A stretch of 64,000 nucleotides of DNA, taken from Panopea generosa (taxonomy: Eukaryota > Mollusca > Bivalvia > Adapedonta > Hiatellidae). The position numbers were made by a program, and so were the translations under genes. The DNA lies in the NCBI GenBank assembly GCA_029582155.1, contig CM055905.1, forward strand, positions 2,593,920-2,657,919, written 5' to 3'. Below the pieces are notes generated by a model. The model did not search any database. It saw only the letters and a list, made by a program, of their open reading frames with translations, and was not told the origin of the DNA. Numbering within the stretch: position 1 is the stretch's first letter; the number at the start of each line of letters is the position of its first letter. Positions 12,121 to 25,500 of the stretch are shown in pieces.

Positions 12121-12969
12121 AATCCGTACAATCTAAAAAACCATTCTGACTATGTTACATTGACTATGCGATCAGAAATATACTCAAGATCAGTTATTCC
12201 CTCATCACTGAAACTCTGGAATAAACTTGATATAAATATCCGATCGTTTTAAAGCAAACTTAAAGATCTTTTTAAACCTCCAATAGTACCAAAGTTATTT
12301 TTATTCGGTGACCGGTAATTATCAATTCAACACACTCGATTAAGAAATAATTGCAGTAATTTAAACGCCGACCTATATGTTAACCACTTAAGAGATACTC
12401 CCATTTGTGCCTGTGGTGATTAATTCGAAGATGCAGAACATTTTATTTTTCGATGTGACCTTTTCAGAATTGAAAGACGGCAACTATTTACAAATACTTG
12501 TGAATTCAACCCATTTAGTACCAAAACATTATTATATGGCAATGCAGATCTAAAGTTAGAGAATAATTAATTTATTTTTCAAAATTTCCAGAAATATATT
12601 AAACAGAATTAACGTTTTCAACCTGAATACTAACTTAAATTAACTGAGTGCTGTGTCTGTTATAGCGTGAACAGTGTATGTGGTGAGGAGTGAAGGTTCT
12701 GTGGGGACTTGGCGAGATGATATTATTTTTGTTGTTTGTTTTTTCTCTTATTGCTTTTTTTTTTTTCAATGTGGTTTTTCTTTTTGTACTAAGCTCCCTT
12801 TTCATTTTTTTTTAACCCGGTAAACATATACATTCATACAGCCGCACTGGAGATAACTGTAACTAACGTTGTTATAACTTGTAGTTAAATCCATTTGCAT
12901 ATGCTATATATTTTTTATCATTTTATGTTCATTTGTATATATTGATATATGTAACATACGTAATGAAAT

Positions 12970-13210
12970 ATGTTTAAACTAAATTCAAACGGTATAAACA
13001 GTACATTTATCATCAATAGTCAAATGGTATACACGGTACATTTATATTCAAACAGTATACGTGGTAAATTTATATTCAACTTGTTTTCATGGTACTTTTA
13101 TATTCCAACGGTGTATATGGTACATTTATATTCAAACGGTATAAACGGTACATTTATATTTAAACGGTATATTTATATTCAAACGGTATAAACAGTACAT
13201 TTATATTCTT
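12970..13210. repeat. 28-bp minisatellite, segment 3
   Basis: The repeat seen at 484-720 resumes on the right side of the LINE block, so the 1.3-12.97 kb segment appears to have been inserted into, or expanded within, the array. Confidence 0.8.
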
Positions 13211-13559
13211 TGATATGAGACTATATTCATAGGGGAAAATTTGTTTTGTCTTGTGGTGGGATGGATGGGTGGTATAGAAATCAATTTTATTACTTTTGCT
13301 TCCTACATCAACTACGGCATGTCTCTAAAAGCTGTCGATATCATTAATAGGAGGGGACTTTGGTCATTTATATATTTGAGAGACCACGTGCGGAGTTCCA
13401 GTGAACCTTTAGGATATCATAATCTATTGCAGTTATGTACTAGTTTTCTATAATCTGACTTTTAAACATTTGCAGACATATTTAAGGAGAACTGCAATGC
13501 ACAAACGATATGTAAAAATATCACATGGATTTACCAAAATCTATATCCCAAAATTTATA
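13211..13559. other. unique spacer inside the minisatellite
   Basis: About 350 bp of non-repetitive sequence contains a 70-codon open frame (13241-13453) with no recognised motif. It interrupts the array and I assign no function. Confidence 0.35.
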
Positions 13560-14712
13560 TTCCAACAGTCCGTATACACAGGACATATATATTCAAACGG
13601 TATACACAGTACATTTATATTCAAACCGTATAAATGATATATTTACATTCAAACAGTATACATGGTAAAATTATATTCAACTTGTTTACACGGTACATTC
13701 ATATTCAAACGGTGTATATGGTAATTCTTTATTCCAACGGTACGTATACACGGTACATTTATATCCAAACGGCATAAATGGTACATTTATATCAAACCGT
13801 ATACACGGTGTATTTATATTTAAATGGTGTACACGATGTATTTATGTTCAAACATTATACATGGTACATTTGTATTTAAACGATTGAAACTGTACATTTA
13901 TTTTCAACGGTATACACGGTATATTTATATTCAAAAAATATACACGGCACTTTTATATTCAAACATCATAAGCCAGGCATTTGTATTTAGCGGTAACACG
14001 ATACTTTCATGCTCAAACGATATTCACGATACTTTTATATTCAAACGGTACACACGGTACATTTATATTCAAACCATATACAAGGTAATTTTATATTCAA
14101 ATGTCGTAAGTGGTGCCTTTGCATTCAACGGTATACATGGTACATTCATATTCAAACGATAAAAACTGTGCATTTATATTCAAACTTTATTACCTGTTAA
14201 ATATTTATATTCAAACGGTATACATGATACATTTATATTCAAATTGTATATGCCCCGCATCTATATTTAAACTGTATTACACGGTACATTTATATTCCTA
14301 ACTGTGTAAACGGTACATTTATATTCAAACGGTATACATGGTAAATTTATGTTCAACCGGTATACACGGTAAATTTTACATTTCAAAGTTGTATATGGTA
14401 AATTTTTATTCCAACAGTATAAATGGTACATTTATATTCCACCGGTGTATAGGCATTGATATTCAAACGATATTCATGGTACTTTTATATTCAAACGGTA
14501 TACACGGTACATTTATATTCAAACTATTACACGGTACATTTATATTCAAACTGTATTACACGGTACATTTATATTCAAACTGTATTACACGGTACATTTA
14601 TATTCAAACTGTATTACACGGTACATTTATATTCAAACATTATAAATGGTACATTTATATTCAAACGGTTTAAATGGTACATTTATATTCAAACGGTATA
14701 AATAGTATATTT
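13560..14712. repeat. 28-bp minisatellite, main array
   Basis: About 40 units of 28 bp, with consensus ggtacatttatattcaaacg plus gtatacac. The last ten or so units (14470-14700) are nearly identical, suggesting recent homogenisation at the right edge. The several 60-112-residue ORFs here (repeating VHLYSN and GTFIF) only mirror the repeat. Confidence 0.9.
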
Positions 14713-14869
14713 ATAAACAAACGCTGCCGTTATATTAAAACGGCTCATTTGATGATATTAACGTTGTAACCTTAGGGCAATTATAAGTTAATAGATGCCT
14801 AGTGTTTTTTTATTTCATAAGTTATATTAACATTACTGAAAAAATAAAAGAACATCTATTCTATGACCG

Positions 14870-15080
14870 TACCGCGAAAAAGTCTCAAACAGACATATTG
14901 ATGAGAGAGAAAGAGAAACAGAACCAGACAGAGTGAGAGAGACAGACACAAAAAAAGAATACACATTGACAGACATACAGATGCAAGGACGGACTTGCGG
15001 GTGTGGCGGTTGGCATACCGACCTACCAACTGACCGACCGACCGACCGACAGACAGACAGACAGACAGACAGACAGGCAT
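14870..15080. repeat. purine-rich and (GACA/GACC)n microsatellite
   Basis: Imperfect gagaga and gacaga runs end in tandem gaccgaccgaccgaccg and (gaca)n at about 15020-15076. A paralogous tract of the same arrangement follows the other minisatellite at 34085-34240, where (ca)n has expanded instead. This supports segmental duplication. Confidence 0.75.
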
Positions 15081-15230
15081 AGTTCACGATAAAATGTTGT
15101 CCTTGTGCATACACTGCGATATTACTGTAAACATATTTTATTAATGTTTAACTTAGTTAGTAGCAACATAGTGGCATAAGGGACTTTTATCCAAACTTGA
15201 ACGCAGTGGTATATCGGTCTCTCATCTTCT

Positions 15231-16375
15231 TTGATTCAAGGCAAAACACAATGTGTAGTCCTTTCCGGTCCCCATCTGACAGTTTCAATATCGGCTGGTG
15301 TTCCTCAAGGCTCACTTCTTGGTCCATGTATATTTCGTGTTTACATCAAAGATATTGGCTCAGCGATTGAATTACAGAGGTTTTTTACCGCTTCAATTTC
15401 GTACGAAATTGAGAGGTTTTGTACCACACATAGATTAATGCATAGATTTTATAGTATTTCACACCATGATTAGGTGTCACAATCATATTGGTATTTGTTT
15501 GTAATAAATGTGCGATAGAATTGATATATTACCGTAATTATCAAACATTGTGTATTTGGATCACGGGTATTTCATGTTTGCGTGTGTCTACTTATTTAGT
15601 AAACTGTCTTTAAATTGAGGGTGGGTGTTTGTTCCTTAATTATCAAACATTGTTATGTATCACCTATTGTTGACAGTAAGTGCATTGATCAGTCCATGGA
15701 CATGTATAAACTATATATATGTATATATAATTCCTGAAATGTTACTTTAGTCAACATTCTGCAAGATCACTCTGGATCGTCGGTCACGCGAAACAATCTA
15801 CACATCTTTCGTAAGACCTACACTCGAATACTTTGACGTCGTTTGGGATAATATAACCAAAGCTGAAGAAGACTTCGAAAAAATCCGAATGGAAGCAGCT
15901 AAAATCAATTTGGGAGCAACAATCCTGGTATCAATTAATAATGCATACAATGAATCCGCTTCCGAGCCCACTTCTATAAAATGCTCAACAGTCCCTCAAC
16001 CCCTTCCTACTTATCCAATATGATTCCAGAGACAGTAGGTAATGTTGCAACCTACGGCCTACGCAATTCTGACCACGTTTACTTCCATACCCAACATTTC
16101 TCTGCATCTTTCCTCCCCTCCGCAATTCAGCATGCGCGGTAACGGATGCACTGCTGTTCCTTGAATGATCATCTGCTTTCCAAATACATTGTAGAAAGTC
16201 CTACCTGTGTCTCTGCAGAAATTGAGGATACTTATCACAATCTTTTCACATGCCTATTATGTCACCGCCAACGAACTCTACTCATCCTTCGTCTTATTCG
16301 TTTAGACCTAAATACACTGCTGTTTTTCAAAGACACTCCTTCTGATGATGTCAATCATTAAATATTTCACCATGT
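15231..16375 (+). pseudogene. non-LTR reverse transcriptase fragment
   Basis: The first part translates to an RT block with SISAGVPQGSLLGPCIFRVY followed by IKDI. After about 330 bp of unrelated sequence, 15775-16000 gives SFVRPTLEYFDVVWDN and MEAAKI, the post-RT block of a jockey/CR1-type element. A C-terminal piece with HNLFTCLLCHRQR lies at 16146-16361. Frameshifts and missing parts make this a dead remnant. Confidence 0.7.
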
Positions 16376-16826
16376 TCAAACAAATATCTCGAAGACCAAG
16401 CATTTTATTCATTGAGTTAAACTATTAGAATGACCCACAACACCTCAATAGGCATCTGGTGATCAAAACTTTCCTTTCCTTCTTCGATCTATCTGCCTTA
16501 TCTACCAATGTCCACTTTATTTCTCCTCACATATTATTTGTAAAACATCACAAAATATTTAAGGTTACACATAACTTGTGTAAAATAAATCTAGTGTCTG
16601 TGAAGTGTGAAGATAAATTTGCCAAATAAATTTAAACGCTATTGATCAACAAGAACATTCTGGTAACATAATTCACATGGGTTCTATGTCGATAATTAAC
16701 ATGAAACTCATATTGTCTTAACAATGTACTATGTAAGCGAGCAGGCTATATGTTACGTTTATATATGCTTTTGACCAGCCTTTATGTTGGAATACATTAG
16801 AACATTACAGAACGAGTCATTTAATA
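16376..16826. other. no gene seen
   Basis: About 450 bp of AT-rich sequence separates the RT remnant from the PIN-like ORF remnant. I see no repeat or ORF of note. Confidence 0.5.
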
Positions 16827-18960
16827 ATGAAACACGATACTAAGATTGGGAGAACATCATATTCAAAGTTCAAATTAAGCTTTTTAGGGAGTATTGGTCA
16901 TCTGATTAGAGATTCGGGGTTACAAGAGTTTTTGGAGATCATTTATGTCGATACAATTGCACGACATATGCTTAGCTTAAAAGCTATGCCAAGAGGAACA
17001 AGGACACACACTCGTAAAGAAGCTGTTCTTAGCAGCAAAATTATGTAATCAAAGGTTTATAATTCAACCTTTGAGTTTCGGAACACGGACACTACCATAA
17101 CACTGTCGGAAGAGTATCTGAGACATTTTGGAGAGTCACTTAACCTGGGTAATATAGGTGTCGTTGTCCCTGAAGCCTTTTTTAAAAATTCTGTGGAAGT
17201 ACAAACCATAGAGGATCTAATTAATGCAGAATGTGAAACACACACTGGTATAAAAGCTGCAACCTTAAGCCAAAATCATTTGCTAAACAAGAAACCAGAC
17301 GCCCATAAAAAAAAACGATGGTTAATAGAAGAACGGCACTGTCATGGATGCAATACTTAGAGATGGTTGAATTTTTTTAGATGTTTCATCAAAGTCGAAT
17401 GTTTCAACTCGTTGTCTCTACATTTGTTTTTAGAAATGTTACCATATGTTGCTGCATCAAGGCGTATACCTTATTCGGAATAATGCTATATGTACTTGTA
17501 TAATATCTACAGTGGAATGAAGAACATCATAATGTATTGATGTTTCTCGAATTAAGGTAGCTTGTAGGAAGAAGCAATTATACTGGGTTGAACTCTCGAC
17601 AGTTTGGCCAAAGAGCTAATGCTAATGAATGGTATGGAAGTATCCAGTGGTCGTATTAGGGGAATACTATGAATGAAATACAAAGAACAGTTAGCCTGTT
17701 ATTTACATCGACATGCACTATGAAAATGATGATATTCGAAAGATATGTATATACCCAGTGTGCAGTACAAAAAGAATAGCTAAGCAAGAAAGTCACAGAA
17801 TGAAATAAATTGCCAGCTTTCTCAAATCATGAAATCCATTTTAATGACGATCCATCGCTAAATAGTATTGATGCTATAGTAGGTATTAATGTTAATATTG
17901 AACTCTAGAGAGACCGGTAATGATATAAGCAAATGCATGGAAGAAAAGGACGCCAGTGAGTATTCTTTTAAAAAGGCTTAAACACCGAGTTTAAAGTTAC
18001 GGTGACGATAAATTATGAAATAATACAAGTAGATCCTCAGCATTTTCTCAAAGAGGTATTTCTGCTGCTACGTTTAGGTTGACCAATGGGGAACTATACT
18101 CATTGTTCACTCTTCAATTATGTACCCATCCCGGCCCTCTCCGACTCAGCTTCTTTGCATACAAACCCAAGTTAGCTGAATCTGAAGTAAACTAGAGAGT
18201 TCTTGCTGTGATCCAAGAACTATGCCGACACATATTCAGTAGGTCATTGACGGGGAATTTTAATACAACAACTTCCATGGCCAAGAGGTTATGCGATAAA
18301 CCAAGATACCTTTTTATTATAAGACTTGTATATGCGGTGTATTGTCGAAAAGTATTGAAAGTGGTCAGTGGTTGTATTTGATTGGATATCCAGAGGAGCC
18401 ATCTGCACATCTTAGAAAAACAATCTTCGTAGGTTAACTGACAATGAACACAAAAAGATACATTATTTTTAAATATAAGATGGCTTAATAAACATGCTAA
18501 AGCAGGCATTAGATGCAAGTGATATTAAATCACGTCAGGCAGTAGATGATACAGATGTTTTAATTGTGAATACATCTGTGGAGCATGCAGTAAGTCAGTC
18601 AACGGTTCTTAACCGTGATAAAACAGATATTGCTCCTTTTCTATTACAGCAACATGGACTTATAATTGTAACCTGAACCAAGATGAATATGAAATCCAAA
18701 TTTAAGATTTAGAGCCTAAAGCTCACAAAAATAAAGCCTGGGAAAGAAGCACAATTTTTAATCATGTATGCTGGTATAGGGTGTGACGCAAAAAACACGT
18801 CTGTTACGATATTCTTGTTATTTTAAGAGTTCCGTTGTTCAAGTTGTATGATCTACTGTTTCCGAAAGTTTTATCCGTGATTTGAGATTTTATTAGTATA
18901 AGAATATATAACCAATACCAAACAACAGAAGAAGCATTCGTTTTTAAAGAGTGGTGTCCC
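16827..18960 (+). pseudogene. decayed copy of a multicopy ORF family with PIN-like D-T-D motif
   Basis: Recognisable segments occur in order but in shifting frames. SFLGSIGHLIRDSGLQEFLE and ARHMLSLKA lie at 16870-16990. A 103-codon open stretch without ATG spans 17049-17360. RTALSWMQYLEMVEFF and EMLPYVAAS lie at 17330-17470. ELMLMNGMEVSSGRIRG is near 17610, a segment with LCTHPGP near 18120, and a PIN-like segment with DDTDVLIVNTSVEHAVSQS at 18494-18676. From memory this layout matches a large uncharacterised protein family found in many copies in mollusc and arthropod genomes. No introns are evident. Frameshifts and stops show that it is dead. The nuclease-like fold is an inference from the D-T-D motif. 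Confidence 0.6.
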
Positions 18961-19177
18961 TTATGTTTAATCAATTTGGTTTTCTTAAAAAACAAAACTC
19001 ATGCTTTTATTTGAATAAAATATTGTACATTTATGATAACATACCTCAATTAAACAAATGCACAAATAAAATCAAGATGTATGTTGTAGAATGATATAAA
19101 GCAATCAAGTCCCAAAGTTCCAGAAAAGAACAAAGTAAATACTAGTACGCTGTATTAATTATCCGATATAAAAAATA
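18961..19177. other. duplicated spacer 3' of gene A
   Basis: This aligns with 37590-37822 (shared features include gagtggtgtc and the caaataaa...cacaaa stretch). The paralogous sequence then resumes at about 58455, so this is the empty-site counterpart of the 20.6-kb block described at 37820-58455. Confidence 0.6.
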
Positions 19178-19183
19178 TTTATT
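19178..19183 (-). promoter_or_regulatory. candidate polyadenylation signal of gene A
   Basis: AATAAA reads on the minus strand about 130 nt downstream of the gene A stop. It is the first canonical hexamer after the stop. Gene B has no identical hexamer at the matching position, so this is tentative. Confidence 0.35.
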
Positions 19184-19313
19184 ATTTGAAAAGAAAACAA
19201 AGGAAAAGAAAGCAATTTGACACATTTGAGAATGTTTCGTATCATAGACACACATTTGAATGACACCTACACGTACGACATATAGTGCTTTAATATGTTG
19301 CACAATGAATTGT

Positions 19314-19502
19314 TCACTTTCCCCGCGTTACGAAATCATCTAGACATTTATACATTGTTTCTTCAAGATCTAAATATCTAGGATCGTCTCCTAGTCCAAA
19401 TATTGATATAAAATTGGTTAAATATGCGTAACCAAGCTGGTTTGTTGGATCAGCACGTGCCACTTGACCTCCGTGACCCGAGTGACCAAACAGAACTTGA
19501 CC
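19314..19502 (-). CDS. gene A exon 8 (third box and C-terminus)
   Basis: Encodes residues 370-431 and TGA. It contains GQVLFGHSGHGGQVARADP, the equivalent of the K/H-T-G box, and ends CLDDFVTRGK. Acceptor tttttcag. Confidence 0.9.
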   Translation of the reverse strand, partial: GQVLFGHSGHGGQVARADPTNQLGYAYLTNFISIFGLGDDPRYLDLEETMYKCLDDFVTRGK

Positions 19503-22500
19503 CTGAAAAAGAAACAGTTAAACTTAGTTAAACAACTTGGAATAAGTACACGACCCGTTTGGCCACAAATATAAAGTAGTATGCTTACATGTGACCTTCC
19601 CTTTAGCTCCGTGTAACCACAGTGGTGGTCTAGTGGTAGAGCGTCCGCCTCGTATGCCGAAGGTCGTGGGTTCGATCGCCGACTAGGTCATACCAAATAT
19701 TTGAACAATGGTTCTAGAAGATTCCTCCCTTGACGCTCGGCATTTAGAGGTAGTTCTAGGTCAGCTCGGCTTGATACTGTGACTGGTGTGATGTATTATA
19801 CCATGTGTCTGAGGCATGGTACTCTAAGATTTCTGTCTCAAGTAGATACCGTCGCGCTATAACTGGACAATTGTTGAAAGCGACGCTAACCGTCATATAA
19901 CAACTTTAGCTTCGTAAATAATGTGTGTGCACATGAATCGTTTATCATATAATGCAAATAACACGGCTCGACGTAAATTGTGATTAATAAAATGAGTTCA
20001 TACCTGCCCTGTTATTGGTTCCAGAACAGTCACATTTGTTCGCGGTCTTGTATTCATGGGCGAATAGTATGTCACAGAGTGAAGTGATTTGTTCGCAGTA
20101 ATGCAACAGATTAGCTAACAGTTCTGGTCATTAATTGTTTACAAACTATAGACTGAAGATGTATAAAAAATGAGAACAATTCCGGCGCCGTGAATATGAG
20201 TTGAGAACTAATCGGTTGCCTATGAGAACTAATCTATTGTATCTGACAAAATAACCATTGAAAAGCAATATTTACCACACTTTGAATCGTATTTCAATTA
20301 TGTTCGTAATCTAAATATTATTTTATTCATTACTGTAACTAAGTATCTATTTTCTAAACATTTTGAAGTAAAATCTATACTGTTGTGCATTGCAACCAAT
20401 CTAATCCGCAGCATTACTTGGAACAAATCACTTCACTGTAATTACTACTAAATGTATATGTAATAATAAATGAGAAATACATCTCAATAAAAAAGAAGTA
20501 TTTATTAGTGTTATATATTCCCTCGACACACAAAACAGTTCGTTTATCTCTTCTTTTACCTTTAAGCCATATTGAACAATGGTTCCTGGTCCAAATGAAG
20601 AAGCCCTCTGTATGACAGCATCTGTTCCTGTTACCAATGGCGTCGACAGTGAAGACACACCATTTTGTGATAAAAGTTGCTTCCCTTTATGAGCGCCGCC
20701 ATTTGCAAGAATACCATATAGCTTTGCGAATCCTCTGGCAGTTCCGGTAGCCAAAGCAGCGGACATATAAACTTCTCTCAAATGTGGGTTATTAAATGCG
20801 AATACGCCCTGAGGTGAGGAAAATATAGTAAATGCAAAGTAAACCGCCTCATTAACCACATATTACCACTAACGTATTTTAACAAAGTTATTACATAGCC
20901 TTAGGTATAAAATAATGTACTTATGTTGAAAATATTTAAACAACTCCCAAAACATATGTTACTAGCAAACTCTTTTAATTTTTGATAAGTTTTGCTTTTT
21001 CTTATAAAACATCTCCCTTTAGCTAAAACACACATTTTTGTCGTCTCTTACTCTTACTTTGTACCGAGCATTAGTTTTCAGGATTTCACATATTGTTTTC
21101 GACGTTTTCTTTGGTTGTTGACGTTATAAGACCGACCACCTAAAATAGTATTATACGACATTTGCCCCCCCCCCCCCCCTCCCCCTGTTAATGCCACACA
21201 CCTCTTGGCAAATGTCTTTTGACGTCATGACCTACGTCGAATGTAGGTTCTAATTTCAAGCTAATTTTCAAAGAGTTTGCCTGTTATTTTCCATACAATG
21301 TAATGCATAATGAATACGCTAAATAAATCAAGGTACACAGCATCAAGTTCAGTTAATGTTTGACAAAGTTGTTTTATATATTGCATGATTTCCAGTAAAA
21401 AAACACAGCAGCCGCATAATTGATGGAAAACTAATTCAACTATCAAATCGTGTTTCGCCATAAACAAAACCCATTCAATTCTAGATAAATTTTTGGCACT
21501 CACATCCCTTCTCACACATGATGTTACGCATCCCTCAAATTTCATACCAATACTATATAATTTTTTAATGGGATTAAACGCCATTTTCAACAGATGACAG
21601 GTTAAATGTGGCACATCCACTTTTTACTGGTGAATAAAGACTTCAGGATGAATTTGAGTAGAACTACCGTCCTTGCGCAAATAAATAACACTGGCAAACT
21701 TTCTCAGTTATTTTGGATCCGACGATTTCTCATTAACAACACACAGTAGAGTGTATATCTAAGACATTGGCTTGTGAGAGATTAACAATTACTCAATGCT
21801 TATTGCAACATCGTTAAACAATATTTAGTATGAATCAAAAATACATTATACACCGCAGCGTGGTCTAGTGGTAGAGCGACCGCATCGCACGTGGGAGGTC
21901 GTGTGTTCGATCGGCGACAGGGTCATACCAAAGACTTGAAATAAATGATGCTAGAAGCTTCATTGCTTGACGCTCAGCATTTGGATGATAGTTCTAGGTC
22001 AGGTCGCTGTCAGTATCATAGAACTCGTTTGTGTATCATAGCATGTGTCGGCGGCATGTGTTTGCGGCATGCTATTTCAGTGTGTCAAGGCTTAGAATAC
22101 AGACTCACGTAGACAACGTCGTGATATGAATGATAAAAATGGTGAAAGCGCCGCTAAACTTCATAACAACAACAACAAAAATAACAATAATAATACATTC
22201 TGTACCTATGATAAGTTTAATAAATACAACGCACCTTGTTAAATTCCACCACTGTTCTCCTAGCAGAGCGGGACATCAGAGAATCAGGGTTAAGCAAATA
22301 ATTTCCCATTATAGGGTAGTATCTAGGGTTCATAAGTATGGTCAAAAGCATTTTCCATATTGGGTCCTCATATAAACGTGCTGCACGGTGATACTGGTTC
22401 TTTGGTGTGTTCATAAACATGTCTAATTCTGAAATACGCAACACGTATGCATTATAAAATTAAGGTATTGTAATGCAACAACAAAATATAGAAAACACGT

Positions 22501-25500
22501 ATGTCATATCAGATTTTATTTCGTTTTTTAAAAAGGTGTCTTGGTGATGATTCTCAAAAAATGTTCTCAAAGCGAAGCGGTAGTGAAGTGGATAAAGTGT
22601 TGGCCGCTTTACTTAGGATCAGTAGCATGCTAAGATGTACACTTTTATATTAACAACTGCCGTCAGACTATAATTATATGCACAAATACTAGTAAATAGT
22701 TAAGAATATTAACGTTATCACATTATTTGTTCGTTACGTATACAACTTATATTTTTACCTTTTATAACTAAGTGTTGTTGCAATGCTGACTGATTTAATA
22801 TTTAGCGTTATTTTCATGCCATCGAGGTCTAACAGACGATCAGTTAACCTAACCACTATTTCCTTGGATCCTGAAAGGTGAACCAGTACTTTAGCACACC
22901 CCATCTCCGCAAGTAACTGGTAACCTCCCGACTTGAATCAGCGGTGAGAGACGAATAATAATGAGACACAATGTCGTACATCAGTCATCACGGAGACTGT
23001 GGCCGGGCGGGGATTCGAACCCACGACTTTTGGATTGATTGTGGGAAGCTCTACCGACTGAGCTAATTGGGCCAGGCATTGTAACAATGTGTAATATAAA
23101 TGTGAAATGGCTGTAACATAATAAATACGTTTGTGTATGTGAAAAGTAGAGAAATGATAGTACAAAGGGAGACGTTATGATAGTAAAGAGAATAAGTACT
23201 TGACACTCTACATCTACAATCAGCATGGTGTTGTCATTAAATCAGTTTGCCCCATTTGTCGTTGTGTTGTCAAATTTTAAATTTTGCCTTTGCTATGGTT
23301 CTTTAAATATGTTTTAAAAATTGTTTGAAATTTAAAAATTGTATGAAATTTACAAACATGGGAATAGTTTTTGTATACTATATATCAATAAAGAATATAC
23401 TATTGAATAACAACTCCATTCTGTATATTCAAAATATATCATATAAATTAACTTTATTTAATAGTTTTTGGCATTGCAGTATGCTTCAATGTTTGTCGAA
23501 AATATTGGTAAATGTGTTAGTTTCTAGATTCACGAAACAGAAATCACATAAACCTGTACTACATATGTTGCATTTATACAGGAATTCGTTGTTATGTTTT
23601 ATTATATACTTATATTGAAAGGTGCGTATTTTTGTATCAATCAAAGATTAAAGGAACAGTGTTTTCAACATTTCCAATTAGTGTTTGTTATTTCTAATGC
23701 CTATTTAAAATGTGGTTTGATTCTACTATTGTTGCGTGTATTCCTGATTTGATGTAGTATAAAAAATATTTTGACTCTTGAGTTTACAGATTTGATGCAG
23801 CAAATTTATCTTTGTATTAATATCAGCTGTGTCGCCTGCGTTAAATTTCTATTTCCACCGTTTTGGTATGCTTTCGATTATGAGTATAATATTTAAAAAA
23901 AATCTTAATTGATGAGTTAATTCCAAGCGTTTACAAATTGAAAAGTTAAGAACGTTTTTTGCCTTTTATCTGATAATTGTTTGATGTATTTGACACCTTT
24001 TTTTTGCTTTTAATTCTCGAATTGTTTCGTAATATGTTGTTGTGTAATGCTACTGTTTTTTTTTCCAAAGTTTATACTCTACCATGATTGTAATATTTTT
24101 AACAAAATGTTAGGGAACGAATTTGTTTTTGTATTAATGTATTCATTTTCATTAAAATTACATTCAAATATTATTTTTTGTTGATGTATATATGTTTCCA
24201 ATACCAGTCATTTTCAATTACGTAATACTCTTTTCATCCATCCAGCTTTTATTGCTTTTATAAACATGTTCATTTTAAGACCGCTATTTTCGTAGTCCTG
24301 TACTATTATTTTTCTACTTATTTTGTCAAGTGTACTGTCCCACACATAATAGTATATATCCTTATTGGTTGAATTAGTTAATTCTGATTGGGATTTTCTA
24401 AAACTGTAAGAGGGTATATATACACTTTTTTGTAACATTTATTTTCCAATAATTGATACATTTTGCCTCTTCCATCTTTAAATAGTTTGTAAATTTCTCT
24501 ATTTTTGGTATTAATTTAAGTTCGTGATGTTTATTTTGTCATTTGAAAAAGCAAATCCCAATGTAGATCAACTGGCTGGTGTCCATTTAAATTTGCCATT
24601 TGTACCAAATGTTTCAGTCTAAATTCTAGTGTTCCAGACCTTAATTTAACTTTTTTTGTTTGTTTTATTTTAAACCAGATATTTTATTCAAATTATTGAG
24701 CCTTTTTATTCAAGTTGTAAACGTTTTATACGGCCCATTCATCATAAAAGTCTTTAAGAGCTACCAGTCAGTACAAGGCCATGCAGTGTTAAGGCATTTC
24801 AGTTTGTTTATGCAGGTTGTTCGAAGTAGATTGTGTCTTTCGTTTTTAAAAGGGACAGATCATAATGCTGGAGTCGATTTTACTCATGTCTATAGAACGT
24901 AGCCAGCTCTCCCGATTGCCGATAACCATTCATTAAAAACACATAGTCCTGGCACCTGATTCACCAACACATACATGACTACTTGTAATCTTAAATATAA
25001 GAAAAGCAGCCAATTGATCATGATTTTAGACAGCAAACAGCATATGGTTTCATTGATATTGATTATCTAGTAGATAAAAAACCAGTGAAAACGAAGTAAA
25101 GATTTTAAGTATTTAAGTATAATGTTGGTGAAGCAGGAGCCTGGTTCTACCCGGGAAACGGACTCGATAACAGACGGACGATTCACAAAAGCATATCTCG
25201 CAATAGTGCTTAACTATATGCGTATAATCTAAATAAAAAATAAGAATAATGTTATGTAAGCAAGGTGTAATTAGGCTTGTTCCGGATGCATACCATATGG
25301 ACTGGCCAGATCTTCCAAAAACACCTGTGTAACATCCCTCCCTTGTGGATCCGCTTTACGAATGAGCACATCAGCGTACATACCATACGTAAGGGTATGA
25401 TATCCAAACTGAGAACCTGAAAAAATGTATACATGCAAAGGTCACATCAATTTTCGTAGTATATCATATCAAACACACTTCAAACTAATATCATTCCTTT

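Larger units (their letters stand above)
5440..12650 (+). mobile_element. CR1-like non-LTR retrotransposon with 2A-like N-terminus, broken by nested insertions
   Basis: In order this contains a possible 5' leader (5440-5890), a short ORF with a 2A-like motif (5895-5978), an APE endonuclease in pieces (5979-6080 and 6421-6935), a linker (10230-10690), a reverse transcriptase (10691-11530), a post-RT region (11584-12120) and a C-terminal Cys/His segment (about 12390-12600). A SINE at 6082-6418 and a minus-strand LINE at 6935-10150 sit inside it. The ORF also carries its own frameshifts and stops, so it is inactive. CR1-clade assignment rests on the endonuclease and RT motifs and the CACGD...EDAEHFIFRC tail. 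Both ends are approximate. Confidence 0.8.

Noticed and set aside
13824..14673. Several 60-112 residue ORFs with VHLYSN / GTFIFK repeats
   Set aside because: They are translations of the 28-bp minisatellite in successive frames and carry no independent coding signal.
14833..15114. 93-codon minus-strand ORF rich in SVGRSV / LSVCLSV
   Set aside because: It is a translation of the gaca/gacc microsatellite.
21261..21620. 119-codon ORF on the minus strand inside gene A intron 6
   Set aside because: No recognised domain, and the aligned part of the gene B intron (near 60930-60980) does not keep the frame.
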